Shown: positions 26,258-35,310 of the stretch, in pieces
How the letters are laid out: every line of letters starts with the position of its first letter
Numbering within the stretch: position 1 is the first letter of the stretch
Assembly: GCA_049718765.1 (NCBI GenBank)
Contig: JBNARI010000010.1
Coordinates: forward strand, 1 to 61,044
Length of the DNA stretch: 61,044 nt
Direction: 5' to 3'
Source: JBNARI01 sp049718765
GTDB taxonomy: Bacteria > Bacillota > Sulfobacillia > DUMF01
Translations under genes and position numbers: made by a program
The notes under the pieces: generated by a model
Databases searched by the model: none
What the model was told of the DNA's origin: nothing
Seen by the model: only the letters and a program-made list of their open reading frames with translations

Positions 26258-27361
26258 TCACTCCGTAGTGTACCTCGAAATGTTGAGCAGGATCCCCACG
26301 CCCGCCAGGTTGGTCATGAGCGAAGAACCGCCAGAACTTATGAACGGCAAGGGGATGCCAGTGACTGGCAGAGATGCAGTTACCACCCCAATGTTCACTG
26401 CAGCCTGTAGCACGATCATCGTGGTTATCCCCGCAGCAAGTAGGCTTCCAAACCTGTCGGGTGCGAGCATGGCCACCCGGTATCCCCTCCACGCCAGCAA
26501 CATGAAAAGGCAAATCACTGCCAAGCAGCCCACGAAGCCCAGTTCTTCCCCAATCACCGCGAAGATGAAGTCCGTGTGGGGCTCTGGCAAGTGCAGCCAC
26601 TTTTGGCGGCTCCGCATGAAACCCAGACCAAAGGGCCCACCCGAGCCCAATGCGTACAACCCTTGGATTATATGGTATCCTGCCCCAAGCGGGTCTGCCC
26701 AGGGGTTCAGGAAAGCCAGGAAACGGTTCCTCCTGTACTCTGCACTGTTTATGGCGTGCCACAGCACTGGCACTGCCGCCACCCCCAGCCCAGCCAGGTG
26801 TGCGGGGTTAACTCCCGCCACAAAAAGGACTATCAACCCCGTGCCAGCAATTGCCACTCCCGTGCCCAGGTCAGGCTCCTTTAGCACCAAGGCGAAGATC
26901 AAACCAATCAGGGCCACGTAGGGAAGCATACCCACAAAGGGGTTGTTTAATTGCTTTTCCTTCTTTTCGGAAAGGCTTGCGGCCATGAACAACACAAACA
27001 CTATCTTGGAGAGCTCGGACGGCTGGAAGCCCAGGGAACCATATCCAATCCAGCGCCTGGACTCGTTCACCACCTTGCCAATGCCGGGCACTAGCACCAG
27101 CACAAGGGAAAGCAAGCTTAGGGCCATGGCTGGAAACGCCAGCTTCTTGAGCAGCCCGTAGTTGAAATTGGCAAGCACTGCCATAACCCCAAGCCCAAGT
27201 ACAGCCCAAGCCAGCTGACGCTTGAGGAAGTAGTATGGGTCGTTGTAGCTGCGCATTGCCCTTACGGAGCTTGCGCTGAACACCATGACTACCCCAATGC
27301 ACAGCAGGCAAATGCATGAAAAGTATATAAGGACATCCACAGGCCTGCCCTTGCTGTCCAA
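26258..27361 (-). CDS. ftsW: SEDS peptidoglycan polymerase FtsW/SpoVE
   Basis: A polytopic membrane protein of about 367 residues with roughly ten helices, polymerising lipid II with a class B PBP partner, here probably SpoVD. Conserved SEDS features include the W-I-x-x-G-x-L-G-F-Q-P-S-E segment near 110, a loop with H-T-D-F-I-F-A-V-I-G-E-E near 268, and the G-I-P-L-P-F-I-S-S-G-G-S motif near 335. TTG 27361 has GAGGTG six bases upstream and is preferred over GTG 27370. It follows mraY with almost no gap; murD, normally between them, is absent. Confidence 0.94.
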   Translation of the reverse strand: MDSKGRPVDVLIYFSCICLLCIGVVMVFSASSVRAMRSYNDPYYFLKRQLAWAVLGLGVMAVLANFNYGLLKKLAFPAMALSLLSLVLVLVPGIGKVVNESRRWIGYGSLGFQPSELSKIVFVLFMAASLSEKKEKQLNNPFVGMLPYVALIGLIFALVLKEPDLGTGVAIAGTGLIVLFVAGVNPAHLAGLGVAAVPVLWHAINSAEYRRNRFLAFLNPWADPLGAGYHIIQGLYALGSGGPFGLGFMRSRQKWLHLPEPHTDFIFAVIGEELGFVGCLAVICLFMLLAWRGYRVAMLAPDRFGSLLAAGITTMIVLQAAVNIGVVTASLPVTGIPLPFISSGGSSLMTNLAGVGILLNISRYTTE

Positions 27362-27371
27362 TTCCAACACC

Positions 27372-28358
27372 TCAAACGCCAGTAAGCCCTAACAGTCCTG
27401 CAACTGCAAACAGCACCCCCAAGGCGTAAAACCCAACCACCACGCGCCTTTCGGGAACGCCGCAAAGTTCGAAGTGGTGGTGAAGGGGGCTCATCCGGAA
27501 CACTCGTCTCCCCGTCAACCTGAAACTCAGCACCTGCAAGATCACGGAAACCGTCTCAATCACAAATACCCCACCAATCACTGGCAAGACCAACTCAGTC
27601 TTTGTAAGCAAAGCCAGCCCACCAAGGGCACTGCCAAGGGCAAGGGACCCTGTATCCCCCATGAAAACCTTGGCTGGATGGAAGTTATACCTCAGGAACC
27701 CGAGGCACGCACCTGCAAAGGCAGCCGATACCACCGCGAGCTCGTTCCTTCCAGCTGCCACTGAAATCAACCAGTAAACGCCAAACGCAATTGCACACGT
27801 CCCCGCAGCCAGCCCGTCCAGCCCATCGGTGAGGTTAACCGCATTTGCACAGCCAACCACCACAAGGCAACCAAGGAGCGAATAACCCAAGTTTCCAAGG
27901 TCGAAGCTGGAAAGCACGTAGGGCACGATCACGTGGGTGCCCAGATCAAGCCGCTGCACAGCAGCGGTAAGCAGTGCCGCAAGCACCACTTGCCACAAGA
28001 GCTTGTGACGGGCGCGCAGTCCCAATGACCTTCGCTTCACTACCTTAAGGAAGTCGTCCGCGAAACCAATGATTGCGTACCCGGTACAGACAAGCACCAG
28101 AGGCAACAACAGTTCGATCCGGCCAGGTCTCCACCTTTCGGTAGCAGCAAGCCGACCAAACAAGAGTGCAGTGGGAAGCACCGCCGCCATGATAATCACT
28201 CCGCCCATAGTGGGGGTGCCTTCCTTCGACTTATGGCTTGCTGGTCCGTCGTCCCTCACCCGTTGACCAAGCTTCAGTCTCCTGAGGTGTGGGATCACCG
28301 CGGGGCTCAGCAGCAGCACTATGCAAAGGGAACTGAAGAAACACATGAGCGCAACCAC
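27372..28358 (-). CDS. mraY: Phospho-MurNAc-pentapeptide transferase
   Basis: A 328-residue integral membrane enzyme that makes lipid I from UDP-MurNAc-pentapeptide and undecaprenyl phosphate. It has about ten helices. Conserved catalytic motifs include F-A-D-D-F-L-K near 110, N-L-T-D-G-L-D-G-L-A near 185, and the aspartate in F-M-G-D-T-G-S-L-A-L-G near 232. The M-S-P-L-H-H-H-F-E loop near 295 is also intact. The start may be GTG 28358 or ATG 28346. Confidence 0.96.
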   Translation of the reverse strand: MVALMCFFSSLCIVLLLSPAVIPHLRRLKLGQRVRDDGPASHKSKEGTPTMGGVIIMAAVLPTALLFGRLAATERWRPGRIELLLPLVLVCTGYAIIGFADDFLKVVKRRSLGLRARHKLLWQVVLAALLTAAVQRLDLGTHVIVPYVLSSFDLGNLGYSLLGCLVVVGCANAVNLTDGLDGLAAGTCAIAFGVYWLISVAAGRNELAVVSAAFAGACLGFLRYNFHPAKVFMGDTGSLALGSALGGLALLTKTELVLPVIGGVFVIETVSVILQVLSFRLTGRRVFRMSPLHHHFELCGVPERRVVVGFYALGVLFAVAGLLGLTGV

Positions 28359-28365
28359 AGCTACA

Positions 28366-29733
28366 TCAACCCTTTAACCCCTGTATGATCTCCTCCATCT
28401 TGGTGCCCCTTGACCCTTTGACCAACACCGTATCCCCGTTTCGAAGCAGCTTGTGCAGGAGTTCCACTGCCTCCACCTTGGTGGGACACCAGAAAACCCT
28501 GGACGCGTCCAGCCCGCCGGCCAGTGCCCCAGAAGCGATGTTTTTGGAGAGCTCCCCAACGGCAACTAACAGGTCAACTCCCAGTTGGGCACATTTTTCG
28601 CCCACTTCGGTGTGACCAGATACTGCCCTTTCCCCGAGCTCGAGCATGTCTCCAAGCACCGCCACAGTCCGTCCCTTGGCCACGCTCTTGAGCACTTCCA
28701 ACGCCGCCTTGGTGGAAGCTGGGTTAGCGTTGTAGGCGTCGTTTATGACCAGGAACTCGCCAAGCCTCAACATTTCCAGACGCATCCGCGTCAGGCTTAC
28801 CTCTTGTAGGCCTAGCCGAATTTCTTCAAGCTCCAGTCCAGCAAGCACACCGAAGGCAGCCGCTGCAAGGGAGTTGCGCACCATGTGCCGGCCGTTTACT
28901 GGAAGGTCCACTCGGATTTGGCCTTTAACGGTCACAAGGGTGTAACTCATGCCTTGCTCACCCCGATCCACGATTCCAGTAGCGCGCACATCCGCTTCCT
29001 CGTGGAACCCAAAGCTGATCACCTGGCATGGAGCCGATGGCGCAAGGCGCCTTGGCCAATCCTCATCCCAGTTGAGAATTGCCCAACCCTCCGGGGGCAA
29101 GCTCTCTACCAGCTCCCACTTGGCCCTAGCGATGTTTTCTACGGAACCGAGCAGCTCCAAGTGGGTTTCGCCAATGGACGTTATCACTCCATAATCTGGC
29201 TCGGCCACGAGGCAAAGCTCCCGTATTTGACCTGACCCCCGCATGGCCATCTCCATAACTGCCACCTGGACGTCTGGGGCTGCGCGCAGCAAGCTCAAGG
29301 GCAGCCCAACTTCGGTGTTCATGTTTTCCTCAGATCTGTGAGTCTTGAACCGAGCTGAGGACACGCACCATATCATGTCCTTGACCGTTGTCTTGCCCAC
29401 GCTACCCGTTACGCCCACCACCAGAGGGTCAACCCGTCGCCGGTACCAGTTGGCCAGCACGGCCAAGGCTTTCAACGTGTCCTGAACCAGCACCAAAGGG
29501 CCAGGCGCTTCCACTGGCCTGCTCACTATGGCCGCCACAGCGCCATGCCCAAACGCCTCAGCCACGAACAGGTGACCGTCGGTCCTTTCCCCCCGTAACG
29601 CGACGAACAGGTCACCTGCTTTGACTTGCCTAGAGTCAACACTTACCCCCAACACGTCTGGGTTGCCTGGACCCAGCTGGGTGGCTTGCAGGCAGCCCAC
29701 CACTTCATGTAATTTGAAAAGCCTCCCAACCAT
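28366..29733 (-). CDS. murF: UDP-MurNAc-tripeptide--D-Ala-D-Ala ligase
   Basis: A Mur ligase of 455 residues that adds the D-Ala-D-Ala dipeptide. The ATP loop G-V-T-G-S-V-G-K-T-T near 112 and the substrate segment N-D-A-Y-N-A-N-P near 325 are specific for MurF. The ATG start overlaps the murE stop in TAATG. It is in the standard murE-murF-mraY order. Confidence 0.96.
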   Translation of the reverse strand: MVGRLFKLHEVVGCLQATQLGPGNPDVLGVSVDSRQVKAGDLFVALRGERTDGHLFVAEAFGHGAVAAIVSRPVEAPGPLVLVQDTLKALAVLANWYRRRVDPLVVGVTGSVGKTTVKDMIWCVSSARFKTHRSEENMNTEVGLPLSLLRAAPDVQVAVMEMAMRGSGQIRELCLVAEPDYGVITSIGETHLELLGSVENIARAKWELVESLPPEGWAILNWDEDWPRRLAPSAPCQVISFGFHEEADVRATGIVDRGEQGMSYTLVTVKGQIRVDLPVNGRHMVRNSLAAAAFGVLAGLELEEIRLGLQEVSLTRMRLEMLRLGEFLVINDAYNANPASTKAALEVLKSVAKGRTVAVLGDMLELGERAVSGHTEVGEKCAQLGVDLLVAVGELSKNIASGALAGGLDASRVFWCPTKVEAVELLHKLLRNGDTVLVKGSRGTKMEEIIQGLKG

Positions 29734-31217
29734 TACGCCCTCAAAGCCCTAATGGCTCCCCGCGCAACCTCCCTGTCGTCAAAAGGTACCACCTTGTCTC
29801 CAAATACCTGATAGGTCTCGTGGCCTTTGCCTGCAATCAGCACGAAATCACCAGGTTGGGCCATTCCAATCGCCCGCCGGATGGCTTTCGCCCTGTCCAC
29901 CACAGCCTCATAACGTGCTCGGGCTCCTTCCGGGAAACCAGCAACTGTCTGGCGTATGATGTCCTCTGGGTCTTCGCTCCTGGGATTGTCCGATGTGACT
30001 ATTGCGTAGTCGCTCAGCCTTCCAACCACCTCGGCCATGAGCGGACGCTTGGTTTTGTCCCTGTCCCCGCCGCAACCGAAAACCGTGATGATCCGGCTTG
30101 GGCCAAGTTCCCTCGCAGTTGTGAGCACGTTCTCCAAACTTGCGGGAGTGTGAGCGTAGTCCACCACCACCGTGAAGGGTTGCCCTTCGTCCACCCTTTC
30201 GAACCGGCCGGGAACTCCGGGAAACTTGCTAACTGCTTCCACAAGTTTCTCAGGATCAGCACCCTCTGCCCACGCCACCGCCATCGCCGCCAGGGCGTTG
30301 TACACATTGAACCTTCCAGTCATCCTGGTGGCTACGAGTACCTCTTGACCGTTGGGGAAGCGAGCCCTGAAGCGGGTGCCGTTCAGCCCAACTTCCACTT
30401 GGTATCCCCTCACCCGCGCGGGTACACCCAAGCCGTAGGTAATCACGGGTTTTCCACGGGACGTTAGTTGCTCAATTAACCTTGCTCCGTAAGGGTCATC
30501 CTGGTTCACCACCGCAGTAGACGGCCCCTCAAAGGAAGCCTGCCCCAGCATAAACCCCGCCTTAACCTGGAAATAGTCTTCCATGTCGCGATGGAAGTCA
30601 AGGTGGTCCTGGGTGAGGTTAGTGAAAACCCCACAGTGGAAAGAGCACCCTGCAATTCGCCTCAGCGCAATGGCGTGGGACGACACTTCCATGGCCGCGT
30701 AGGCGCAGCCTGAGTCAACCATCTCTTTCAGCAACCAGCTAAGCTCGGTGGACTCGGGTGTGGTGTGGGTGACAGGCAACTGTCTCTGGCCAACCAAGTT
30801 TGCCACCGTGCCTATGAGTCCACTTGCGTGGCCGAAAACCTGTTCCAGCAACCACTTGATCATGAAGGCCGTAGTGGTCTTGCCCTTCGTGCCTGTAACG
30901 CCCACAAGCCTCAGCTTTCTCGAAGGAAAGCCGAAAAACCTCTCCGACACTAGCGCCATTGCCAAACGCGTTTCGTCGGTGTACACCACAGGCACTGGAA
31001 CTGTGGAAATCTGCCTCTGGGCAACCAAAGCCACTGCGCCCTTGGCAACTGCCTCCTCTGCAAAGTCGTGCCCATCGAACTTGAGCCCACGCACGCAAAC
31101 GAACAGTTCCCCTGGGGACACCTTTCGCGAATCGTGGGCAATGCCATTAACTTCCACATCCAGCTGCCCCACAACCCTCGCCTTGGGCAACACGCTCACC
31201 AGTTCGCGCAATTTCAT
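29733..31217 (-). CDS. murE: UDP-MurNAc-L-Ala-D-Glu ligase for the third residue
   Basis: A Mur ligase of 494 residues. The ATP loop G-V-T-G-T-K-G-K-T-T is near 115, and V-V-D-Y-A-H-T-P near 345. The third-residue specificity motif reads D-N-P-R-S-E-D-P near 408. The D-N-P-R form is the signature of meso-diaminopimelate-adding enzymes, so the wall should be of the DAP type. An ATG start with GAGGAG ten bases upstream. spoVD precedes it. Confidence 0.95.
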   Translation of the reverse strand: MKLRELVSVLPKARVVGQLDVEVNGIAHDSRKVSPGELFVCVRGLKFDGHDFAEEAVAKGAVALVAQRQISTVPVPVVYTDETRLAMALVSERFFGFPSRKLRLVGVTGTKGKTTTAFMIKWLLEQVFGHASGLIGTVANLVGQRQLPVTHTTPESTELSWLLKEMVDSGCAYAAMEVSSHAIALRRIAGCSFHCGVFTNLTQDHLDFHRDMEDYFQVKAGFMLGQASFEGPSTAVVNQDDPYGARLIEQLTSRGKPVITYGLGVPARVRGYQVEVGLNGTRFRARFPNGQEVLVATRMTGRFNVYNALAAMAVAWAEGADPEKLVEAVSKFPGVPGRFERVDEGQPFTVVVDYAHTPASLENVLTTARELGPSRIITVFGCGGDRDKTKRPLMAEVVGRLSDYAIVTSDNPRSEDPEDIIRQTVAGFPEGARARYEAVVDRAKAIRRAIGMAQPGDFVLIAGKGHETYQVFGDKVVPFDDREVARGAIRALRA

Positions 31218-31231
31218 AACCTTTTAGCTCC

Positions 31232-33331
31232 TCACCTGGGATAGTCGAACCACACGCGCACACAACTGCCTGGAGGCACCCCTTGGCCCGGCGCTGGATC
31301 TTGCCTCACAGCGATGCCGCTTCCTTCAGCCTGCATGGTGAGATTCCTTTCAGCCAGAAGCTGAATTGCCTCCCTCATAGTTTTCCCAGTCAGGTCTGGC
31401 ACCACCACCGTGCCTGCCCCTGTCTGGGATTCTCCCAAGCTGACTTTCACCTCGGTACCTGGCGGGACCAGCGCTCCTGGCGCAGGAAGCTGACCCACCA
31501 CTGTGCTCCCTGACCCTTCTATTCTAAACCCTAGGCCCACCGAGGCAAGTTTTCGGCGCGCCGTTTCCACATCCTCAAACAACACCGAGGGCACCTCTAC
31601 CTGTATTAGACGATGGTCGCTTTCGGTTGTGCCAGGTCTCTTCACGTCTGGGCTTGGGGGCACCTCCAGATACCGAAGGGCATCGTACATAACCCTGGAG
31701 AACAACGGCGCGGCAATTTGCCCTCCATAGTAAGCGCCCTGAGGCTCATCCAAAACCACTAGCCCTACTATGCGTGGGTCATCAGACGGCGCAAACCCCA
31801 CAAAGGAAGCCACGTACTTCTGTCTCGCAATTACCCCCCCGATCACCTTTTGGGAGGTCCCAGTCTTCCCAGCAAGCCTGTACCCTTCCACGAAGGCCTG
31901 GCGACCCGTACCCTTTTCCACCACCAGTTCCATCGCCTGCCTCAGCTCCGAAGCCGTCTTGGCAGTTATGACCCTCTTTGCGTCTTGAGTCCCCCTCTTC
32001 ACCACCGCTCCGTTTTCGTCCCTGATTTCCTTGAGAACGTGGGGCCTGGTCATGACGCCACCGTTGGCAATGGCCCCAATTGCCCTGATCAGCTGAACTG
32101 GCGTGACCGTTAGGGTTTGTCCGAAGCTCATCACTGCAATGTCCACCGGCTTGACCTCGGACCTCGCCGGTACTATACCCAACCCTTCCCCAGGAAGGTC
32201 TATGCCAGTGCGTTCGAAGAAGCCGAAGCTTTCAAGATACTTGTAAAACCTATCCGCGCCCAGACGCAGGCCCATGGTCACGAAACCCACGTTACACGAA
32301 TTCATTATGACTTCGTCGAACGACTGGGAGCCATGACCCTCTGGAACCCAGCAGTTGAGGGTAGCTCCCGGAACAGTTATCTTCCCGCTGCAGAAAAAGC
32401 GCTCAGAGGTGTCCGTAACACCCTCCTCGAGGGCGGCAGCGGCGGTCACGGGCTTGAAAGTGGACCCTGGGGGATACGTATCCGCAATTGCGGTGATCCT
32501 GCGGTTTGAATCGGGAAACTGGTCGTAGTTGTTGGGGTCAAAGGTAGGTCTTATCGCCAGGGCAAGTATCTCACCGTTCTTCGGGTCCATGAGGATGACC
32601 ACGCCACCCTGGGACCTGGTCTCCGCAATGGCCCTGTCCAGTTCCCGCTCGGCGATATACTGTAGGGCCATGTCGATGGTTAGGAACACCGTCTTGCCCG
32701 GCTTGGGCGGCTCGAACAAGTGCACTGCATCAGGGAGCTCCTCCCCCAAGGCATCCGTCTCAACGACTATTCGCCCAGGAATCCCCCTGAGCTCCTCGTC
32801 GTAGTAAGCTTCTACCCCTTCCAGCCCCTGGTTATCAATTCCAGCAATCCCCAACACATGCGCTGCCAGGGTCCCATTGGGGTACACTCGCTGTGGCTCA
32901 GGAGTAAGGTTGACTCCCTTCAGTTTGAGCTCTCTCACTTTGGACGCCGTTTGCTCATCTACATGGCGCTTGACCCACGCGAAGTAGGTGTTGCGGGTGA
33001 TCCTCTCGTAAACCTGGTCGTAACTCATGCCAAGAGCATTGGACAGCTCTCTGGCCGTTCGCTCCCTGTCCTTGACTTGAGGGGGAAAAACGTAAACCGA
33101 TTCGGCGTCGACGCTGATTGCTAGCTCCTTCCCATTGCGGTCACAAATCATGCCCCTTTGAGCGGCCACAGGCACGTCCAACGTACGCGCTTCGAGGGCA
33201 CGCGCAGCCAGCTCCGGCCCCCTGACAAACTGAATGTAGCCTATCCGACACACCAGCCCAAGGAAGCACGTTAGCGAGCCCGCCAGCAGCACCAAGATCC
33301 TTTTCTTGGCCCTTACTCCGGTATTAGGCAT
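31232..33331 (-). CDS. spoVD: Class B penicillin-binding protein, SpoVD type, two PASTA domains
   Basis: A transpeptidase of about 699 residues with an N-terminal membrane anchor (about 12-32) and a dimerisation domain. The penicillin-binding domain carries the S-T-F-K (near 290), S-C-N (near 345) and K-T-G-T (near 489) catalytic motifs. Two PASTA repeats follow (about 580-700), with V-P-x-V and V-P-D-L-T-G-K-T-M-R-E-A starts. B. subtilis SpoVD has a single PASTA domain and vegetative PBP2B has two; here one gene may serve vegetative division, cortex synthesis, or both. I prefer ATG 33331 because the open frame up to 33373 overlaps ftsL. Confidence 0.9.
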   Translation of the reverse strand: MPNTGVRAKKRILVLLAGSLTCFLGLVCRIGYIQFVRGPELAARALEARTLDVPVAAQRGMICDRNGKELAISVDAESVYVFPPQVKDRERTARELSNALGMSYDQVYERITRNTYFAWVKRHVDEQTASKVRELKLKGVNLTPEPQRVYPNGTLAAHVLGIAGIDNQGLEGVEAYYDEELRGIPGRIVVETDALGEELPDAVHLFEPPKPGKTVFLTIDMALQYIAERELDRAIAETRSQGGVVILMDPKNGEILALAIRPTFDPNNYDQFPDSNRRITAIADTYPPGSTFKPVTAAAALEEGVTDTSERFFCSGKITVPGATLNCWVPEGHGSQSFDEVIMNSCNVGFVTMGLRLGADRFYKYLESFGFFERTGIDLPGEGLGIVPARSEVKPVDIAVMSFGQTLTVTPVQLIRAIGAIANGGVMTRPHVLKEIRDENGAVVKRGTQDAKRVITAKTASELRQAMELVVEKGTGRQAFVEGYRLAGKTGTSQKVIGGVIARQKYVASFVGFAPSDDPRIVGLVVLDEPQGAYYGGQIAAPLFSRVMYDALRYLEVPPSPDVKRPGTTESDHRLIQVEVPSVLFEDVETARRKLASVGLGFRIEGSGSTVVGQLPAPGALVPPGTEVKVSLGESQTGAGTVVVPDLTGKTMREAIQLLAERNLTMQAEGSGIAVRQDPAPGQGVPPGSCVRVWFDYPR

Positions 33332-33347
33332 CACCAGTACCAGCCCC

Positions 33348-33764
33348 TCACCTCTTGGGCTTGGCTTGGGCACGCTGGATGCCCTGGGAAACGCGTTGCA
33401 GCAGTTTCTCTAATATCCCCTCCCCACCCGAGGATACCTGTCCCCATACCACCGAAGCCGCACTTGCGCTTTGAGACCCAGATGCGAGCACCCTCACCTG
33501 CTGAGGCCTAACCATGCCCAGCTTGGTAACAGCGACCTCTTCAATCCTGGATGGAGCGGTTCTGCTTGCCAGTTCAACCTCGAGCCACTGGCTTTGACGC
33601 ATTAACTCCTCCAGGCGAGCTCTGTCGTTCCTCAAAGCGATTTCCGCCCTGGTGATAATCGTGTACTGCACTGCTGTGCCCAGCGCTAACCCAGTAAGCA
33701 ATAGGAGGAGGATGGTAACGCCAACTGCAGGTTTGGCTTTTTTCCTCTTCTTCCGACGTAACAT
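33348..33764 (-). CDS. ftsL: FtsL-like cell division protein
   Basis: A 138-residue bitopic protein with a strongly basic N-terminus (R-R-K-K-R-K-K), one transmembrane helix (about 14-34) and a leucine-rich coiled coil (about 38-65). It then has the V-A-V-T-K-L-G-M-V-R-P-Q region typical of FtsL and septum-formation-initiator proteins. The last 50 residues are a polar extension not usual in the family. The start has GGAGG nine bases before it and follows rsmH by one base. Confidence 0.85.
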   Translation of the reverse strand: MLRRKKRKKAKPAVGVTILLLLLTGLALGTAVQYTIITRAEIALRNDRARLEELMRQSQWLEVELASRTAPSRIEEVAVTKLGMVRPQQVRVLASGSQSASAASVVWGQVSSGGEGILEKLLQRVSQGIQRAQAKPKR

Positions 33765-33765
33765 G

Positions 33766-34662
33766 TTATTCTACCTCCGTTGGCGCTAGAACCCGCTGTG
33801 CCGCCCGAAGCTTGGCACTCCTGGCTCTGGGGTTTTCCAGGATCTCCCGCTCTGAGGGCGTCACAGGCTTCTTTGTCAGCTCGAGCAATTGGTTACACTG
33901 TCGGAACCACGTCTTGACTATCCTGTCCTCAAGAGAGTGGAAGGAAATTACCACTATACGCCCTCCCACCTTCAGCAAGGAGGTGGCAACCGGCAGCGCT
34001 TCCTTTAGCGCATCGAGCTCCCGGTTAACTGCAATCCGCAACGCCTGGAACACTCGCTTTGCTGGGTGGGGGCCAGAACGCCTTGCAGAGGCAGGTATGG
34101 CGTCCTTGACCACGCTCGCCAGTTCGGCAGTGCTGATAATTGGCTTCCTGGCCCGCCTTTCCACTATGAACCGGGCAATCCTGTGCGCCCAACGCTCCTC
34201 GCCATACTCGCGGAATATCCGCGCCAGTTCTGCCAAGTCTAATTCGTTCACCAGCTGCTGTGCCGTGACGGATATGCGTGGATCCATCCTCATGTCGAGA
34301 GGCCCGTCCACGTTGTAGCTGAAGCCCCGTTCCGCGGATTCGAGCTGCACAGAGCTGACCCCTAGGTCAAACAGTATCCCGTCCACCATGGGCAACTGGA
34401 AGTTCCGGGCCACCGCGCCCAGCTGAGCGAAATTGGCGTGTACCACAGTTACCCTGGGGCCAAACTCCGCCAGCTTCACTCGGAGCAGTTCAACGGCCTG
34501 GGGGTCAGCATCGATTGCCACCACTCGACCGTTTGGGGAGGATAGCCGCAATATCTCTGTGGAGTGTCCCCCCGCCCCTGCCGTACAGTCCAAATAAAGC
34601 CCGCCGTCCTGAGGTTCCAGGTACTTCATGCATTCCGCAAGCAGCACGGGCTTATGTTCCAC
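33766..34662 (-). CDS. rsmH: 16S rRNA m4C1402 methyltransferase
   Basis: A SAM-dependent methyltransferase (MraW) of about 298 residues acting on 16S rRNA C1402. H-K-P-V-L-L opens the protein, followed by the SAM-binding D-C-T-A-G-A-G-G-H-S near 22, G-I-L-F-D-L-G-V-S-S near 92 and I-S-F-H-S-L-E-D-R near 243. I placed the start at GTG 34662 by homology (M-E-H-K-P-V-L-L). The frame is open to TTG 34704, inside mraZ, and no start has a strong ribosome site. Confidence 0.93.
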   Translation of the reverse strand: MEHKPVLLAECMKYLEPQDGGLYLDCTAGAGGHSTEILRLSSPNGRVVAIDADPQAVELLRVKLAEFGPRVTVVHANFAQLGAVARNFQLPMVDGILFDLGVSSVQLESAERGFSYNVDGPLDMRMDPRISVTAQQLVNELDLAELARIFREYGEERWAHRIARFIVERRARKPIISTAELASVVKDAIPASARRSGPHPAKRVFQALRIAVNRELDALKEALPVATSLLKVGGRIVVISFHSLEDRIVKTWFRQCNQLLELTKKPVTPSEREILENPRARSAKLRAAQRVLAPTEVE

Positions 34663-34672
34663 ATGCCCATCG

Positions 34673-35104
34673 CTAGAAGCCAATCCCCTCGATGCCCTCC
34701 GCAACCGTCTCGAATTGTCCTTCAGCTTTGCCCTTATATTCTTCCCAGCGCTGCTTGCTCCAGATCTCTATTCTGGTAGATACCCCAGTAATCACAGCCT
34801 CCTTAGTTATGGCAGCATGTTCCCTGAGAGAGTTTGGCAATACGAAGCGTCCTTGTCTGTCCAGCTCGCACTCGTTGGCGCCAGCCAGCAACAGCCTCAC
34901 GAAGGCCCTGGCATCTGCCTTCGTCATGGGCAGCGCCCTGAGCTTTGCCTCAAGGGCTTTCCATTCCGCCAGTGGGTAACCGAACAAACACCCGTCAAGT
35001 CCCTTGGTGAGGATGAACCTGTCACCCAGATCCTCCCTGAACCTGGCGGGAATGGTGAGCCTCCCTTTCTCGTCTAGAGTGTGCTGGTACTCGCCAATTA
35101 GCAT
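34673..35104 (-). CDS. mraZ: Transcriptional regulator MraZ
   Basis: A 143-residue DNA-binding protein of the AbrB/SpoVT-like double-barrel fold, which in E. coli binds repeated TGGGN-type sites in its own promoter. Two D-x-x-x-R motifs are visible: D-E-K-G-R-L near residue 12 and D-R-Q-G-R-F near 85. ATG 35104 has a TGGAGT site eight bases before it and is preferred over GTG 35119. It is the first gene of the division cluster. The promoter should lie between 35105 and 35186, but I see no convincing boxes or MraZ repeats there. Confidence 0.95.
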   Translation of the reverse strand: MLIGEYQHTLDEKGRLTIPARFREDLGDRFILTKGLDGCLFGYPLAEWKALEAKLRALPMTKADARAFVRLLLAGANECELDRQGRFVLPNSLREHAAITKEAVITGVSTRIEIWSKQRWEEYKGKAEGQFETVAEGIEGIGF

Positions 35105-35185
35105 GGGAACATACTCCACTTTACACCACTATGGTCCACCTGCTTCCCTTATTCTGCACGCGCCTCGCAATTCCTCCTAGAGGAC

Positions 35186-35217
35186 ATAAAAAAATTGGGC
35201 CCTGCTGCGCCCCAATC
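35186..35217 (-). terminator. Terminator upstream of mraZ
   Basis: On the minus strand ATTGGG and CCCAAT pair around an 11-base GC-rich loop, followed by seven T's. It insulates the division cluster from transcripts coming from the insertion element or the mcm operon. Confidence 0.75.
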
Positions 35218-35279
35218 GTTGAAAGCCAGAACCTAATCCACTAGCTCCGAGAAGCGACATCCCCTAATGAATTGGGAGG

Positions 35280-35310
35280 CATCCCATTGCGGGATGGCGG
35301 CTTTCGCCGC
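35280..35310 (-). repeat. Two hairpins at the tnpB 3' end, possible omega-RNA remnant
   Basis: CATCCC/GGGATG (35280-35296) and GCGGC/GCCGC (35297-35310) are adjacent stems; on the minus strand the second has a GAAA tetraloop. Guide (omega) RNAs of TnpB elements overlap the gene's 3' end and are built of such stems. Confidence 0.35.

Noticed and set aside
27361..27372. A hidden or very short murD between mraY and ftsW
   Set aside because: There are only a few bases between the genes and no Mur ligase motif in any frame nearby.
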